Shown here piece by piece: positions 7,301-15,400 of a stretch of 37,662 nucleotides of DNA. Within the stretch, counting starts at the first letter, position 1, and every line of letters starts with the position of its first letter. The DNA comes from a virus. The stretch is from positions 1-37,662 of IMG/VR virus record IMGVR_UViG_3300027847_001762. One strand, 5' to 3'. The notes beneath the pieces were generated by a model. The model made no database searches. It worked only from the letters and a program-made list of their open reading frames with translations, and was not told where the DNA came from. The position numbers were made by a program, and so were the translations under genes.

Positions 7301-9542
7301 CGCGGATGTCCCAATCCGGATTGATTCGCGGGTTGAGCAGGCTGTCATAAACGCTGTCACCCCGTTGGGAGCGCAGACCATCATCCATTTGCCGGTCTTT
7401 CCACACCTCGTATGGAGAAGGACCGGACGGACCTGTGATCATGTACTTGGACGGATCATCCCAGAAATCTTCCTCTACCGAAGCAAGGAACTTGGAGCGA
7501 GTGTCGCCGGCTGTTCCACGATCGGGGAGCAACTCGTCGAGTGTTTTGCCGAAATCGGCACCGTCGTCGTCGGTGATGTCCCAATTGTTTTCTGTGATCA
7601 GTTCGTCCAGCAATCTGTTTGATCGATTACTGATTTCGTCCGAGTCGTACAACTTGCCGATGGGCGTCTTGCCGACACGTTTCGTTAGGGCATCGAGGCC
7701 GCGCTCTTCTTCTGGCGTGGGACCTTCGGCCCAGGGGTCATTCCCCCGCTGGGAGCGCATGCCGCCAGCGGCACGGTCCTCACCACGATCCTCGGCACGT
7801 CCTTCCGCCCTGAGGATTTCGATCCGCTCCTCGCGAGCAGCAACCTCGTAGTCGTCTTCGTCTTCTCGACGGTCTAGTTCGATTTCGTGGTCATTGATTT
7901 CTTGCTGCCATCGCGCTTTCTTGGCATCATCGGTTTCACTATCTCGGCGTCGGTAGTAATCGTCGAGGCCGGTCTCCATGTCGTCGGTCGAGGTATGGTC
8001 GAACCTGTCTTCTAGCGACTGCTCTCGCTGCCGTCGAACTTCTTGGTACCGGTTTCCAGCAGGATGAAAGCCATAAGACGATCTATGTTTTTCTGCGACT
8101 AAAGATCTGAGTTGTCCAAAGGTGGACCCAGGCCCTGTACCAAGTACCCGAGCATCATTCCCAAGTCGTCGGAGTTCTTCAACTGCCTCTTCCCTGGTCA
8201 TGCCACTCCACCGCTCGGGCATCGACCCATCAGTGGACATGAGTGCGTCGCGCATCCTTCTGTACTCCGCACTGTCCTCTCGGCGTTCACGATCACCCTC
8301 TGGTGTCCCATAAGGTGCGTTCCGGCGGACGCTTCGATCAAATTCGCGGAAGGAGCGCAGGCCGCCGCTAGCGTCGTCGTCCATTTGCCGGTCTCTTGCT
8401 ACGTCATATGGATCAGGAGGCCCGGGACCACGACGCAACCCGTCCATCTCCATGAGTGCATCAGGATCGCCATTAAAGGCAGCCTCAGAGAGATCCCTAA
8501 TGGCTTTCTGCCATTCTTCAGGGAGATCTTTGATCGGTTTATTGAGTTGTGCATCCAGTTCATCTTCGTCGAGGGTGGATGTGAAATCTTGCAGTTTGCT
8601 CCAACCATCCTGTGGAAGTTCATCAGACAACTCGTCCAATGTGTAGTCCTGCATTGCACTACGGAAACGGTCCCACTGGCGTTCGTACTCTTTTTCGTAC
8701 TCTGGATCATCGTCCGGCTGGTAGTAGGCATCGGATCGGCTTGAACTGAGACCCTGCCGCATTCTCCTAGCCGAACGGTCGCGATCAGCGGGGGTACGAC
8801 GGGCTGTGCTGGGAGTGCCAGGAAGGTTTGGTTTACCCGGTAGTGCGGGACGCTCGTAGACGGTGCCTTCCTGAACGAGCATGTCGAGATCAGCGTCTCG
8901 TGCATCGGCATCGAACCCAGCAGCGCTACGTCCAGCCCCTTGACCAATACGTCGGGCACGGCGAGCCCCTTGGCCGATCGCCCGCCCCAACGCTTTAGTT
9001 TCCATCTCTCCTTGACGAAGAAGATGCCTAGTATTGACAAGTGCTTTGGTCTGGAGCAGTTCCCTGACCGTCCTACGAACAGAAGAACTATCTGGGACAA
9101 GGTTCCGTCCAGACAGGCGAGCCTTTAGAAGCGTACTGGAATGACGCGAATCAGTTAAAAAAGCATGCGCTTTGTAGTCAAGGGCGAGTTGGCGCGACTT
9201 CTTCGAAATGCCAACGAGAGGAACATGAGTGAGCCCGAGTCCGGTCGAGTTGTTGGGCAACCACTCAGATTCAACGAGAACAAACATTTCGGGTGTGGGA
9301 ATTGTTTCGGGAGACTTTTCCAGCATGTCTTCGACATCGAAATGAAGGCGTCCGAAATGCCCCAGTTCTACATCTGGCGGCAAACCCTCTTCGAAAGTTT
9401 TGATTTCGCCCGCGTTGTACAGGTCGGCCCACTCTGACCCCGCAGCATGAAATCCGTAACAAATGGAACCTGAACCGTTTTTGACAACAAGACCAAATGG
9501 TTCACTACGGACGGTATCGGTGGCTACTGCGTAATACTTCAC
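1377..9542 (-). CDS. Giant polyvalent-type protein (2721 aa) with shared module, about 12 linker motifs and a triple HTH-like repeat
   Basis: It starts at GTG (9540-9542), overlapping the upstream stop as GTGA, with a strong GGAGGT five bases before it. Residues 1-180 form a unique globular head. The shared module follows at about 181-236 (KALGRAIG, RDADLDM, VQEGT, YERPALP). The rest is long, charged and apparently disordered, punctuated by 12-13 G-(L/F/M)-x-S-x-R motifs. Recognisable islands are a possible SAP-like helical segment near 450-486 (weak); a duplicated PYDVARDRQMDD / PYEVWKDRQMDD block; three tandem helix-turn-helix-like units at about 1535-1685; a helical region near 1970-2200; and a basic KKK-rich stretch near 2240. 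The C-terminus has GYDAVQRHGG followed by SLSNRASVMVLD, which faintly recalls the last strand of ADP-ribosyltransferase folds. Enzymatic function is not established. It is inferred to be a virion-packaged polyvalent protein. Confidence 0.9.
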   Translation of the reverse strand: MKYYAVATDTVRSEPFGLVVKNGSGSICYGFHAAGSEWADLYNAGEIKTFEEGLPPDVELGHFGRLHFDVEDMLEKSPETIPTPEMFVLVESEWLPNNSTGLGLTHVPLVGISKKSRQLALDYKAHAFLTDSRHSSTLLKARLSGRNLVPDSSSVRRTVRELLQTKALVNTRHLLRQGEMETKALGRAIGQGARRARRIGQGAGRSAAGFDADARDADLDMLVQEGTVYERPALPGKPNLPGTPSTARRTPADRDRSARRMRQGLSSSRSDAYYQPDDDPEYEKEYERQWDRFRSAMQDYTLDELSDELPQDGWSKLQDFTSTLDEDELDAQLNKPIKDLPEEWQKAIRDLSEAAFNGDPDALMEMDGLRRGPGPPDPYDVARDRQMDDDASGGLRSFREFDRSVRRNAPYGTPEGDRERREDSAEYRRMRDALMSTDGSMPERWSGMTREEAVEELRRLGNDARVLGTGPGSTFGQLRSLVAEKHRSSYGFHPAGNRYQEVRRQREQSLEDRFDHTSTDDMETGLDDYYRRRDSETDDAKKARWQQEINDHEIELDRREDEDDYEVAAREERIEILRAEGRAEDRGEDRAAGGMRSQRGNDPWAEGPTPEEERGLDALTKRVGKTPIGKLYDSDEISNRSNRLLDELITENNWDITDDDGADFGKTLDELLPDRGTAGDTRSKFLASVEEDFWDDPSKYMITGPSGPSPYEVWKDRQMDDGLRSQRGDSVYDSLLNPRINPDWDIRDPDDPRDWHESEFHGGSDAVAKISTGNMNIEIIRASEVLEGEEGWMVVGQYRDLDSAFGNRAEDLYDLDTFATPEDAAAHYDGLDRAIDDDIPYEEWVDPDSGDDQNLFSTALNGTDEDQRKWLDTLVTGFYPTGNGRIAAYDESRQSPGFQSRRLGHDIIADIDTRNTEAGRHAESGSTGGKFSDPQGNMPSTTMKSGSSTPGEKYGPGGEFFDALVGSGFAFFGLSAGGREEHSGVSLPPDRVTANLRIEAIETGLSKTNADAYPEEVLKDTLERISRKRYDGLSKSGRKNAGTFAEFKAKDQLRLEQLDLMNGEHWEQFREAAKAAKMPVDVENIRYRLAVAPGDSAQGTNADFPHLRTEDWVDSILGHGKTVHREDPTDPDKPAGPLEITRKIILADLKNVATIGNGWLGAVPPESLRKGAPRTDKTRDMDGAEGGTAKVGMWSLSDYTQKERLGSFAQGDKGGKRHALDEREKQDQVRSALKVYLESNDRNREGIAKATDLDSETRELLQTINTETGEHLAAQGAVKYHLLDFDTLSRNLATGQGMFTDYLDPRRPGGGGLRSQRSDPDDWKEIEEELKTWRAHPGAPSEENPGGTQEYWRQPFPGRENDPGGPQTLGEGNMGFRRDGLYSSRGSNDPYDPRNDPPPMVRAMRSDGTTIDQVDPEWLKRHPEGVQGWLDKHVPDDGPESRYAQDPDNWKETQEEIRDMMDQRIEESLNRMTDEMRQEEFTRGNELEEAGRQALNDIEWAREAGFRSFIDRDFDPERDTDPDLLHHDDPFVRDQKLNEAIFNDRMTPMAFDAVADKYDMDRVEVRRREMEHMSLLSGQERYEAQPDLNRRIFEDRVGFRMTIEEVAEKYDMDRAEVRMREITHAHGRSGQEKFNTQPNLNRRIAESRMRGMSLDEVADRFNMDPEEVRFREVAYLGTSPEMLQYAEDAERDPGGTGGFRSVRAGETLTERLEGRDQRRTEGGDDATEVPEAPAVDTAKVDSLNKQIDALRDGKIKPLFERIDEAQGKDDTKAVHSLRKQVRPLQESEAELREQLGEAMGKGRVASGYRSSRTTDDWDADWREAREEAESTIAGLSEQIGDERGKKKPNKKKINELAQQQLAAIEKARERGLRSSRDGAPWSDPERSAARRAVSQRFWSQGGEITDAERHSIGGGGLQSQREPSRARMRVATTQRSARPLGLASRRGDEADKTMMTLPTLYREDSPRQAGTADGEIWDSLTDDAGVMSPAHAKAFEDAADQLEIELMSGRQDISPRANSFDSGLAGGNATQHQTYADMFGDAVRAEMIRSGHIGKDDPTPPVTEWRLEQIGRGENTGVRTFEQAFQVQLLETTGTVGQRITTKRKLLDSLQVLQQMRRSGNYEALEHLHPEARKRFLDIARSKDQTLPEKIKGVTKTGGKKSTVWGAIAGHDSMDEYKKHVKRRSRKFRQKMPKGEDKGPIRERIGTAILSPGVPAAYIRRQQLAAQRRAAQAGGAGTGGAGPTKSVQPWKKKLSPLEQMELKRAKKKAKKLGRLTSDQRLGRISENRTSGARDVDKPLGGAAATTYFAGTGDDLEQWEKVEGALVVDSTFIDRLARLTRVRRGTATGKDVAKKRQKGKDSPRTRDDIIDASWFHAGHSGLPEMVGPEEIQDVVFEEDPDYPGRFKLREGFKPMLRGLGRDKDGNSREGDVYWEQWTRLVSRFVGGQGGEVHGAGENNAEPPVRVRQPDGSLSDPVSKGFMFGGYGSGPLTFITPETRLVGWGKLAEINDEAESIVGVLSAAGLVDTEAPTSIKHDGDNFSAAVRAALDAAEKATGGRLQVKGRADHREPQDPNNPSKILPTGSGFGIGGSKGSMKPMTAGWRDTEFGSIVDQVLDLHDSGDLDPTQLEAAWDFLGKLPASVQKLDSREDHFLFDTLPFYGYDAVQRHGGVVSLSNRASVMVLDHPVTGEEVTEIIEKLAKEGKLDQARLRELIPSYGSFH
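4488..4940 (-). repeat. Three tandem about 50-aa helix-turn-helix-like repeats inside the 2721-aa protein
   Basis: Three consecutive units begin LNEAIFNDR, LNRRIFEDR and LNRRIAESR. Each continues with a core of the form (F/I/L)-(D/E)-(A/E)-VA-(D/E)-(K/R)-(Y/F)-(D/N)-MD-x-x-EVR-x-RE. The core reads like a sigma-region-4 or Xre-type helix-turn-helix (the 'EVA.KY.M....V' pattern). The units are separated by SGQE(R/K) linkers ending in QP(D/N). The repeat is protein-level, with moderate DNA similarity. A DNA-binding role, to packaged phage DNA or host DNA, is an inference from the pattern. Confidence 0.7.
7362..8430 (-). repeat. Internal duplication: GP..PY-(D/E)-V-x-x-DRQMDD block, two copies
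   Basis: The block DPYDVARDRQMDD (about 8361-8430) and SPYEVWKDRQMDD (about 7362-7432) are near copies. Both lie after a Gly/Pro-rich stretch and both run directly into a G-L-R-S-x-R motif. At the DNA level they share tccatttgccggtct and neighbouring matches. This indicates segmental duplication of a linker unit and shows how the giant protein may have grown. Confidence 0.7.
8835..8996 (-). repeat. Shared KALGR-VQEGT module, copy 2 (2721-aa protein)
   Basis: Order: KALGRAIGQGARRARR, FDADARDADLDM, LVQEGT, VYERPALPG. It is the most divergent copy (Leu for Met, Tyr for Trp). A QGLSSSR linker motif follows about 25 residues later. Confidence 0.85.
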
Positions 9543-11530
9543 TTTGAACCTCCGACCATACCAACAATGCGTTTGAGGCTGTTCCTCAAGATGCCGAGCC
9601 GAGTATCAAAGATAGTTTCAATGATTGCAAGGTGAGCCGTTTCTGCGGGAGTCAATTCGCCATTCCTAGTGAGACTTTGACGGAACAGAGTTGTGTCATA
9701 TTCTTCCGCACGTTGAATCAATTTAGTCAACTGCTGTTGGACGAGACCTCGTTGCGCTGCTTGGAGAGAATCGAAATATTTGCCATACAAACCGTCCGGC
9801 TGAAGAGAACGCATCTCTTCTATCCGTCGTTGTGCAGCCTCTCTGATCTTAAGTTTATCTAATGGAACCAAATCTGAGGGGTTGTCTGCCGCAACCAGCC
9901 GTGTTTTATCTTTATTACTAACCGTCGACAGGGACGTTGGCAACCTCTTATTGATTCCGGTTACAATATCAGCGATCAACATGGCCGTCATCTCTCGCGG
10001 GGATGCGTTGTTGACTGTCTTTCGCCTATCGATCATCCCACCCTCTAGAGTTGAGGCTGCGTCTTGCAATAGGTAACGCCGTTTGTTTCCTTTGCCGACA
10101 AAAGCAACATCTGGAGAACTGAGACCTAAGTGATGTTGAATCTCGGAAGCAAAAGCAGCATGCAGGTGTTCAAAGTCGTTCTTCGAATTCCTAATAGCGT
10201 ATTGCCGTTTCTGCGGAGTCGTAACCAGTTTCTTGGTTACCTCCAAAGCGTTCTTTTCTCGCAAAGCCTCTTCGAGAATGGAGGGGGCGATATCTGACAG
10301 GTTCCCACCTTGAGAAATGTGAGCCAACGCCTCGTTGATGCTGGTGATTTTCTCTGATTCTGGTACTTCGGGTTCCGGTGCCTTTGATGGTGCGCGTTCC
10401 GTTACCCCTGCTGCCGTCGGTTTAAGTGCCTCTGCCCCCGTGGGTTTAGGTGCCCGAGTGCTGCCGCCCTCAATCACTTGGATGCCATCGCCCGTCTCTT
10501 CGGAGACATACTGGAGTCGGGACAGTTCGTCATCTCCGGCTTCCCGTTTCATTGCGGCGTTGACCGTGCGACCGAGTTTCCTTCGTTCACCGACGGTGAG
10601 TTCTCGAACTTTGGCTATCGACACGCTCGTACCGTCATCTCGCACATAGGTCAGGTTGGTGACGCCGGTATTTGACAAAAGGCCGAGTTCCTCTCCACCA
10701 ATCCCTTCCGACCCGATGCTCATCATGTAGGTCGCGCCCTCCATGTCCCTGTTGTCAGGAATGGTTCTCAGTACCGCTGGCGTGACAACCGGTTCCAAAT
10801 CGAACCCGTCTCGACGAATCATGCGATGAGCCTGGATGTCTGGCTTACCCATCTGGGGGATCAACTGTTGAACTTTTTGCCTCTGGAGTTGCTTGTTGGC
10901 AGGACCGACCCGGGGGATAGTCCTGTTCGGATCACGCCTCTCGCTTTGCCCAGGAATGTCGCGTCCTCGACCCAACGCTGTCGACTGAGGTGCTTGCGCC
11001 CCCACTGTCCCTCGTGCGGAACGGCGGATGGCTGCAATGGTTTCGCCAAGAATGCTGGGGAAGTCGAACAACTGCTGGCCACAAGTGGAAAGTTCGGAGT
11101 CGGTAAAACGTCCTCCATACTGGAAACCCTCCGGGCATCGGTAGGATCGCTCCCGTCCACGAATACCACGGCCCGGCAAACTCCCCATACCCGGGGTGAG
11201 CGCCGAATAAAGCCTGGATCTCACTGGGCTGCGAATCCGACTGACGTTGCCGGGCGTGAGCATGGAACCAACGGCCTGCACCGACTGTCCCAGTCGACTA
11301 CTAGAGCCGACCAGCCCGACTCGCTTCACGCTGTATTGACGAGTGTTCCCATTCCGCTTCGACAGGGCCTTGTAGTTGATGACCGACTCGATGTCTGCGC
11401 GATGACCACAGATGAATCCTGAAGGTCGCGGCTTAGAAAGGTCAGCAAGAATAACCCGCTTTATGGTAATAGTTACATTTTCACCAGGGCAACAAGAGGC
11501 GTCTTTCGTATAAGTGTAACTAAGTTCCAT
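9539..11530 (-). CDS. 663-aa virion-associated protein with RCPEGF...FTD motif; possible degenerate kinase-like C-terminus
   Basis: The ATG overlaps the upstream stop (TAATG), and its own stop overlaps the GTG of the 2721-aa gene by 4 nt. Residues 1-75 form a unique head with CC and CGH cysteines. Residues 76-127 are Ser/Gly/Arg-rich. At 131-150 the sequence reads RCPEGF, then GGRFTDSELSTC, the same motif family as FRCPPGTP...QFTD...GSTC in the 2494-aa protein. An Ala/Pro/Lys linker lies near 370-395. The C-terminal half is helical; a segment with ADIVTGINKR followed about 20 residues later by VAADNPSDLVPLD could be a degenerate HipA/PI3K-like kinase core (the 'DRHpGN...iDn' layout), but key residues do not match and this is weak. 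It lacks the VQEGT module and canonical G-(L/F)-x-S-x-R motifs. The role is unknown; its position suggests a virion component. Confidence 0.85.
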   Translation of the reverse strand: MELSYTYTKDASCCPGENVTITIKRVILADLSKPRPSGFICGHRADIESVINYKALSKRNGNTRQYSVKRVGLVGSSSRLGQSVQAVGSMLTPGNVSRIRSPVRSRLYSALTPGMGSLPGRGIRGRERSYRCPEGFQYGGRFTDSELSTCGQQLFDFPSILGETIAAIRRSARGTVGAQAPQSTALGRGRDIPGQSERRDPNRTIPRVGPANKQLQRQKVQQLIPQMGKPDIQAHRMIRRDGFDLEPVVTPAVLRTIPDNRDMEGATYMMSIGSEGIGGEELGLLSNTGVTNLTYVRDDGTSVSIAKVRELTVGERRKLGRTVNAAMKREAGDDELSRLQYVSEETGDGIQVIEGGSTRAPKPTGAEALKPTAAGVTERAPSKAPEPEVPESEKITSINEALAHISQGGNLSDIAPSILEEALREKNALEVTKKLVTTPQKRQYAIRNSKNDFEHLHAAFASEIQHHLGLSSPDVAFVGKGNKRRYLLQDAASTLEGGMIDRRKTVNNASPREMTAMLIADIVTGINKRLPTSLSTVSNKDKTRLVAADNPSDLVPLDKLKIREAAQRRIEEMRSLQPDGLYGKYFDSLQAAQRGLVQQQLTKLIQRAEEYDTTLFRQSLTRNGELTPAETAHLAIIETIFDTRLGILRNSLKRIVGMVGGSK

Positions 11531-12198
11531 TACTCACATCCGCAATCGCCAGGAGAGAAATTGACACTCATCAAACTGCCGACTTCATCTTCTCCTTCTA
11601 TTTCCCAATTCTCGTAATTTCTGAGATAGGAAACGAAGGAGGGTTCCATGTCTACGAAGTCGCGAAGCACACCCGAAGCGTGCTTAAAATCAGCATCGGT
11701 TACTACTGGATTATAGTTGCTACCACCCAGTGAATCTTTGACCTCTGGGAAATCTCCAAAGAAGAAATCTTCTTCATAAACAAATTCATCGCCAAAAGCA
11801 TCTTTCTTTCCTTTTTTGATGCGCTTCTTGAAGCGTTTACGCATCCGCTTTCCCCACTCGTCATCTGTCCACCCCGGCGTCACCTTCCGGAGTTTCCCCT
11901 TGCAGTTCTTCATGCCGGGATGATGGCATCCCTCGTTGGGCCATTTACCGGTGGTCTCATGGTGAAGCCACGCGCAGATGCGTTCCAACGGGTACAACTC
12001 CGGATGGTTGGCAAGGATGACTCGGCAACGTGTGAACCCGCCAGGCTTTTTCATAATCGGCCTCCAGTAACGGAGGAGTCGTTCGAGATTTCCACGACGA
12101 GGGCCGCGACCGCGAGTGATGGAAGTCAGCCGCTCCTGCGGAAGGTCTAGCAGAATATCCTGCGGTCCTTTAATCTGATAATCAGATTCAGTTTCCAT
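11530..12198 (-). CDS. Conserved actinophage-type protein (222 aa), WRPIMKKPGGF / CAWLHHETTGKWPNEG family
   Basis: The N-terminal block (residues about 28-110) carries RGRGPRRGNLERLLRYWRP, MKKPGGFTRC, a HPELYPLERICAW segment and HHETTGKWPNEG, ending in a Cys/His cluster (CHHPGMKNC) that could bind metal. I recall this block from many actinophage head-gene clusters; no biochemical role is known to me. It is followed by a strongly basic stretch (RMRKRFKKRIKKGKK) and an acidic Phe-rich C-terminal region (EEDFFFGDF) ending in GDCGCE. The start overlaps the 99-aa gene by 11 nt, with only a weak GCAGG upstream. The strongly charged, bipartite composition would suit a small virion structural or DNA-interacting protein, but that is inference. 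Confidence 0.85.
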   Translation of the reverse strand: METESDYQIKGPQDILLDLPQERLTSITRGRGPRRGNLERLLRYWRPIMKKPGGFTRCRVILANHPELYPLERICAWLHHETTGKWPNEGCHHPGMKNCKGKLRKVTPGWTDDEWGKRMRKRFKKRIKKGKKDAFGDEFVYEEDFFFGDFPEVKDSLGGSNYNPVVTDADFKHASGVLRDFVDMEPSFVSYLRNYENWEIEGEDEVGSLMSVNFSPGDCGCE

Positions 12199-12487
12199 TG
12201 TGCCTGCTCAGTATTCTGCGAACCGTTGGTTCGGTGCCGATTGAATGACGGAGCCCCCACAGGGAGGCATCCTGTGTATCCCTGAAATCGCGATCAGGTG
12301 TTGACACACTCATATCGAATACGGTTTCTTCGAGCAAAGTGTGCCGGTCTTCGTGGTGAGGGTCTGTGCCCGTTTCCAGTTCTCGTAGGCGACCAATGAA
12401 TTCGTCGATACTTTCATCTTCGTTCTGTTCGATGTCGCCATCGTCAAACAATTCGTCTCGTCTGGCTCGCCAGCGTTCGTCAGCCAT
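12188..12487 (-). CDS. Small acidic hypothetical protein (99 aa)
   Basis: The product is 99 aa and very acidic in its first half (DELFDDGDIEQNEDESIDEF), with a His-containing middle and a basic C-terminal helix (VRRILSRHNGN). No signal peptide or membrane segment is visible and no family is recognised. GCAGGAA lies about five bases before the ATG, a reasonable ribosome-binding site. The gene overlaps the 1089-aa gene by 8 nt on one side and the 222-aa gene by 11 nt on the other, supporting it as a real operon member. Head-completion proteins and chaperones often have this size, but there is no direct evidence for either. Confidence 0.75.
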   Translation of the reverse strand: MADERWRARRDELFDDGDIEQNEDESIDEFIGRLRELETGTDPHHEDRHTLLEETVFDMSVSTPDRDFRDTQDASLWGLRHSIGTEPTVRRILSRHNGN

Positions 12488-15400
12488 ATGGTTCCTGCTT
12501 TGTCGTATTTCGCGCTAACCGTTCCAACTGGGGAGACTGTCGTAGCAGTTCTTCTCTGCGTAGAAGTTCGTCGCGAGCCAGATGGATTCGGGTTGCCCGG
12601 CCTTCATCTATATTAACCTTTGCCGTGAACGGCTGGTTGCGCCTCAGCCATGCAGTTAGTTTTTTCAATGCGCCATGTTGTGTGGAGTTTATGGGGGGTC
12701 TGATAGACAGTCCCGAAGTGAGCGCTGCACCAAGTTCTGCAAAGAACTCATGATGACGAGCACTCATTCCGTTGACCAGTGGCATCATTCCGGCCTGGCG
12801 GTAAGGGCGCTGGTCGATCCATCCCATGTAGGGAGCCCACTTGATTATGCGTCCGTTGGCCAGTTCGTATTCGAAACCGATGTCTTCTATCAGATCCATT
12901 ATCCCATCAATTTCTGCTTCGCCGAGATCGTCGAAATGGAATGCCGACCTGCCGACGTGTTCCAGATACGAAGATATGTTTTTCAGTCCAATATCTCTTT
13001 GATCACCGGTTGCGTGTCGTGCATCTTGTGTGAGTTTGTCCATCCAGTGCTCTACGAGTTCATCTAGTGCCCCACTCACCTCGTCTGCTGGTAAATCCTC
13101 ATCGAGGAAAGGTAGTACGTCACGCCCTTTGCCGAGTTTGGGTTTCTTGTCGGATGGCATGTCTGCCAAGGTTTTTCCCGGAATGTCCCCTCTGATCAGG
13201 GTTTCCTTGTACCAAGAGCGATCGATTTGGCCCACGCTGCGTGTCAAAGCATCGATGAGGATACGGGTGCTGTCAGGGTCGAGTGCGGGAATAATTGCCC
13301 CCTCTTGCATCAGCATCTCCGTATGGGTTCCATCCGGATGGGCCACCAGGCCGTGCATTTGTATCTCAGGTGTTCCGTGTTCGAGCATTATCTCAAATGC
13401 GTCCGGCGTGTAAATGAAGTCGTTCACGGGGGCGCTGGTTGGCACGCCACCCACCACGGCGAATTGATGTTGCGAAACGGTGATTAGAGATCGTCCGGAT
13501 AGGGGCTGGGTGTAACTGCCGCCGTATTTTCCGGTCGAACGGGTTGGGTCCAGATCGACTGCCCACAGTGGGGTTCTTTGTGGTCCGCCACTGATGTCGT
13601 CTCCAGCGAATGCGTTGCCGTGAGCGTTTCGGTGAGCGTGTTCGGAACCAAATACGTTGAGTAAGTGCTGACGCGTCAGCAGGTCACCCACTTTGGCTTC
13701 CTCACCCAATGCCGCATCACGGTCGCTAGTCCCGTGGAGTTCCGTTGGATCAAGATCAAGAAGGTTCTCTACGACCGAACCGGTAAACATTGGGTGGCTG
13801 TTGAGGAACGTGGCGATGTCGTCTGTAATGAGGACCGGTTCGCCGTCTGCCCCCATGATCGGTTGTTTCAGATGTTCGGCAAGACCTTCCAAGGACTTAC
13901 GGCTGGCGGCTCGCAACTCTGCCACTTCGCTGTCTGACCCGCTGCCGCCCAACAGGGTTTGGGGGGCGGCCAGACCTATCATGGCTATTGTTTTTTCGGA
14001 GTTGAGGTGGGTTACATACTTTGGGAGCGTTTTGGCCAGACGTTCCGATACGACGGTTTCCAGGGCGCGTCGTTTTTGTCTGTCCGTCATATGGGAAGTC
14101 AGTTGTGTCCTGATGAAATCTTCCAGACCTTCCATGGTGGTTCCACCCTCACCAACATGCTTTTTGATGGCCTTAACGAGATCGGCGCGCATTGCCATGT
14201 AATGATCTGCATGGGAGAACTCGTGGTGTGCAACATTGGATGCAGCGTGTCGCGTTGCTTCTTCGTGTTGTTTCCTGACCTTTTTTTTGCGTCGAGTTGG
14301 CCTGGGTGTACCTACATGTACTCCCAGTCGGGGGTCCGTGTGTCCCCTGGTGGTATGTGGGGTGTTCCAGTTGTCTGTTGGATCAAGTTCCCATCCGTAG
14401 TCGCTGTTCATCATGTGCGGCTCATCTAGTTCAGCCATGAAACTCATGTAGATACGCCTGGCCATCATGTCCATGGAAGCATCGCCGACTCGTTTCGGGT
14501 CTGCTCGCGGGCTGAAATTGGCGTCCAAATGTTGGTCCCAGTAACGCTGTCCGTCTTGCATCTGAGCAGCCATGGGGGAGTTTCTGTCCGGATGATTTCG
14601 TCTGTGATCGTTTTCAGCCAGAGGAGTGTCTGACTTGTAAGCGATGCTGATTGTCGGCTTCTCGTCTTCCTTGAGTATCAGTTCGCCATTCTGATCAAAG
14701 TCGAATAGCGTCCCGCCTTCATACATTGCCCATCCGTCTGCTTGAAAACTGACCTGCGGAAGGTCACGTTCGTCTCGGGTTCTGAAACTGTGGACTTGCA
14801 GGTTTGCATCCTGAAGGTTCGGATTGAGGCGCAGGTGTTCCAGGAGCGCGTAGCCAACTTCTCTTTCCACGGGACCCATTTCAGACGGATTAGAAACTCC
14901 TCCATCAAATTCTGATCCTTCTCCGTCCGCGAATCCGGGATGGGCTTTTTTGAGGGCCGTCAACATCTCTTCGCGGGTTCGGATTGGTTCACCGCCGCTG
15001 TACGCCTTCTCAACCGCCCTGTGTTTGCGATCCATTATTTGTCGTGATTCCTTGGGATCGATGTCGACATAGCGGTCTGGGTTCTTGTGGAATTCTCTCC
15101 AACCTTTTCCGTCACGCGTCCATCCGCGCTCAACGCCACTATCGCTATCGCCCCTGCGGCTCTGAAGACCCTGCTGTCTGGAGCGGCGCGCCATTCGTCG
15201 AGGCGAATCGGGCACACCGGGAAGTGCTGGCCGTTCCCACGGAGTCCCTTCCTGAACAATCATGTCCATGTCGGCGTCTCTGGCAGTGGCATCGAAACTG
15301 CCCCCACGGGCAAGACGCCGACCAGCCCTGCCGATCCCCCTGCCGAGCGCCTTCTCGTGAAGACCTGCCGCTAGGAGACTCTTGAATTCTGAAGCCCGAT

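Larger units (their letters stand above)
3699..8756 (-). repeat. Dispersed G-(L/F/M/Y)-x-S-x-R linker motifs in the 2721-aa protein
   Basis: Clear copies, read N- to C-terminal with approximate positions: QGLSSSR (8728-8756), GGLRSFR (8341-8375), GGMRSQR (7741-7772), DGLRSQR (7359-7382), PGFQSRR (6830-6856), GGLRSQR (5590-5615), DGLYSSR (5383-5410), GGFRSVR (4433-4455), SGYRSSR (4098-4128), RGLRSSR (3911-3940), GGLQSQR (3775-3801) and LGLASRR (3699-3728). Each is embedded in acidic or arginine-rich, low-complexity sequence and is usually followed by D, E or G. Spacing runs from a few dozen to several hundred residues, so this is a dispersed short linear motif and not a structural tandem repeat. 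Confidence 0.8.

Noticed and set aside
8112-8744. Plus-strand frame of 210 aa
   Set aside because: Antisense to the 2721-aa protein; the minus strand holds conserved motifs here.
3699-8756. CRISPR-like array from repeated ctgggagcgca strings
   Set aside because: Repeats are short, irregularly spaced and code for the in-frame G-L-R-S-Q-R motif; there are no spacers of uniform length.
9539-11530. 663-aa protein as a confident HipA/PI3K-like kinase
   Set aside because: The arrangement is suggestive, but the catalytic DRHxGN and metal-binding Asp are not clearly present; kept only as a weak possibility.
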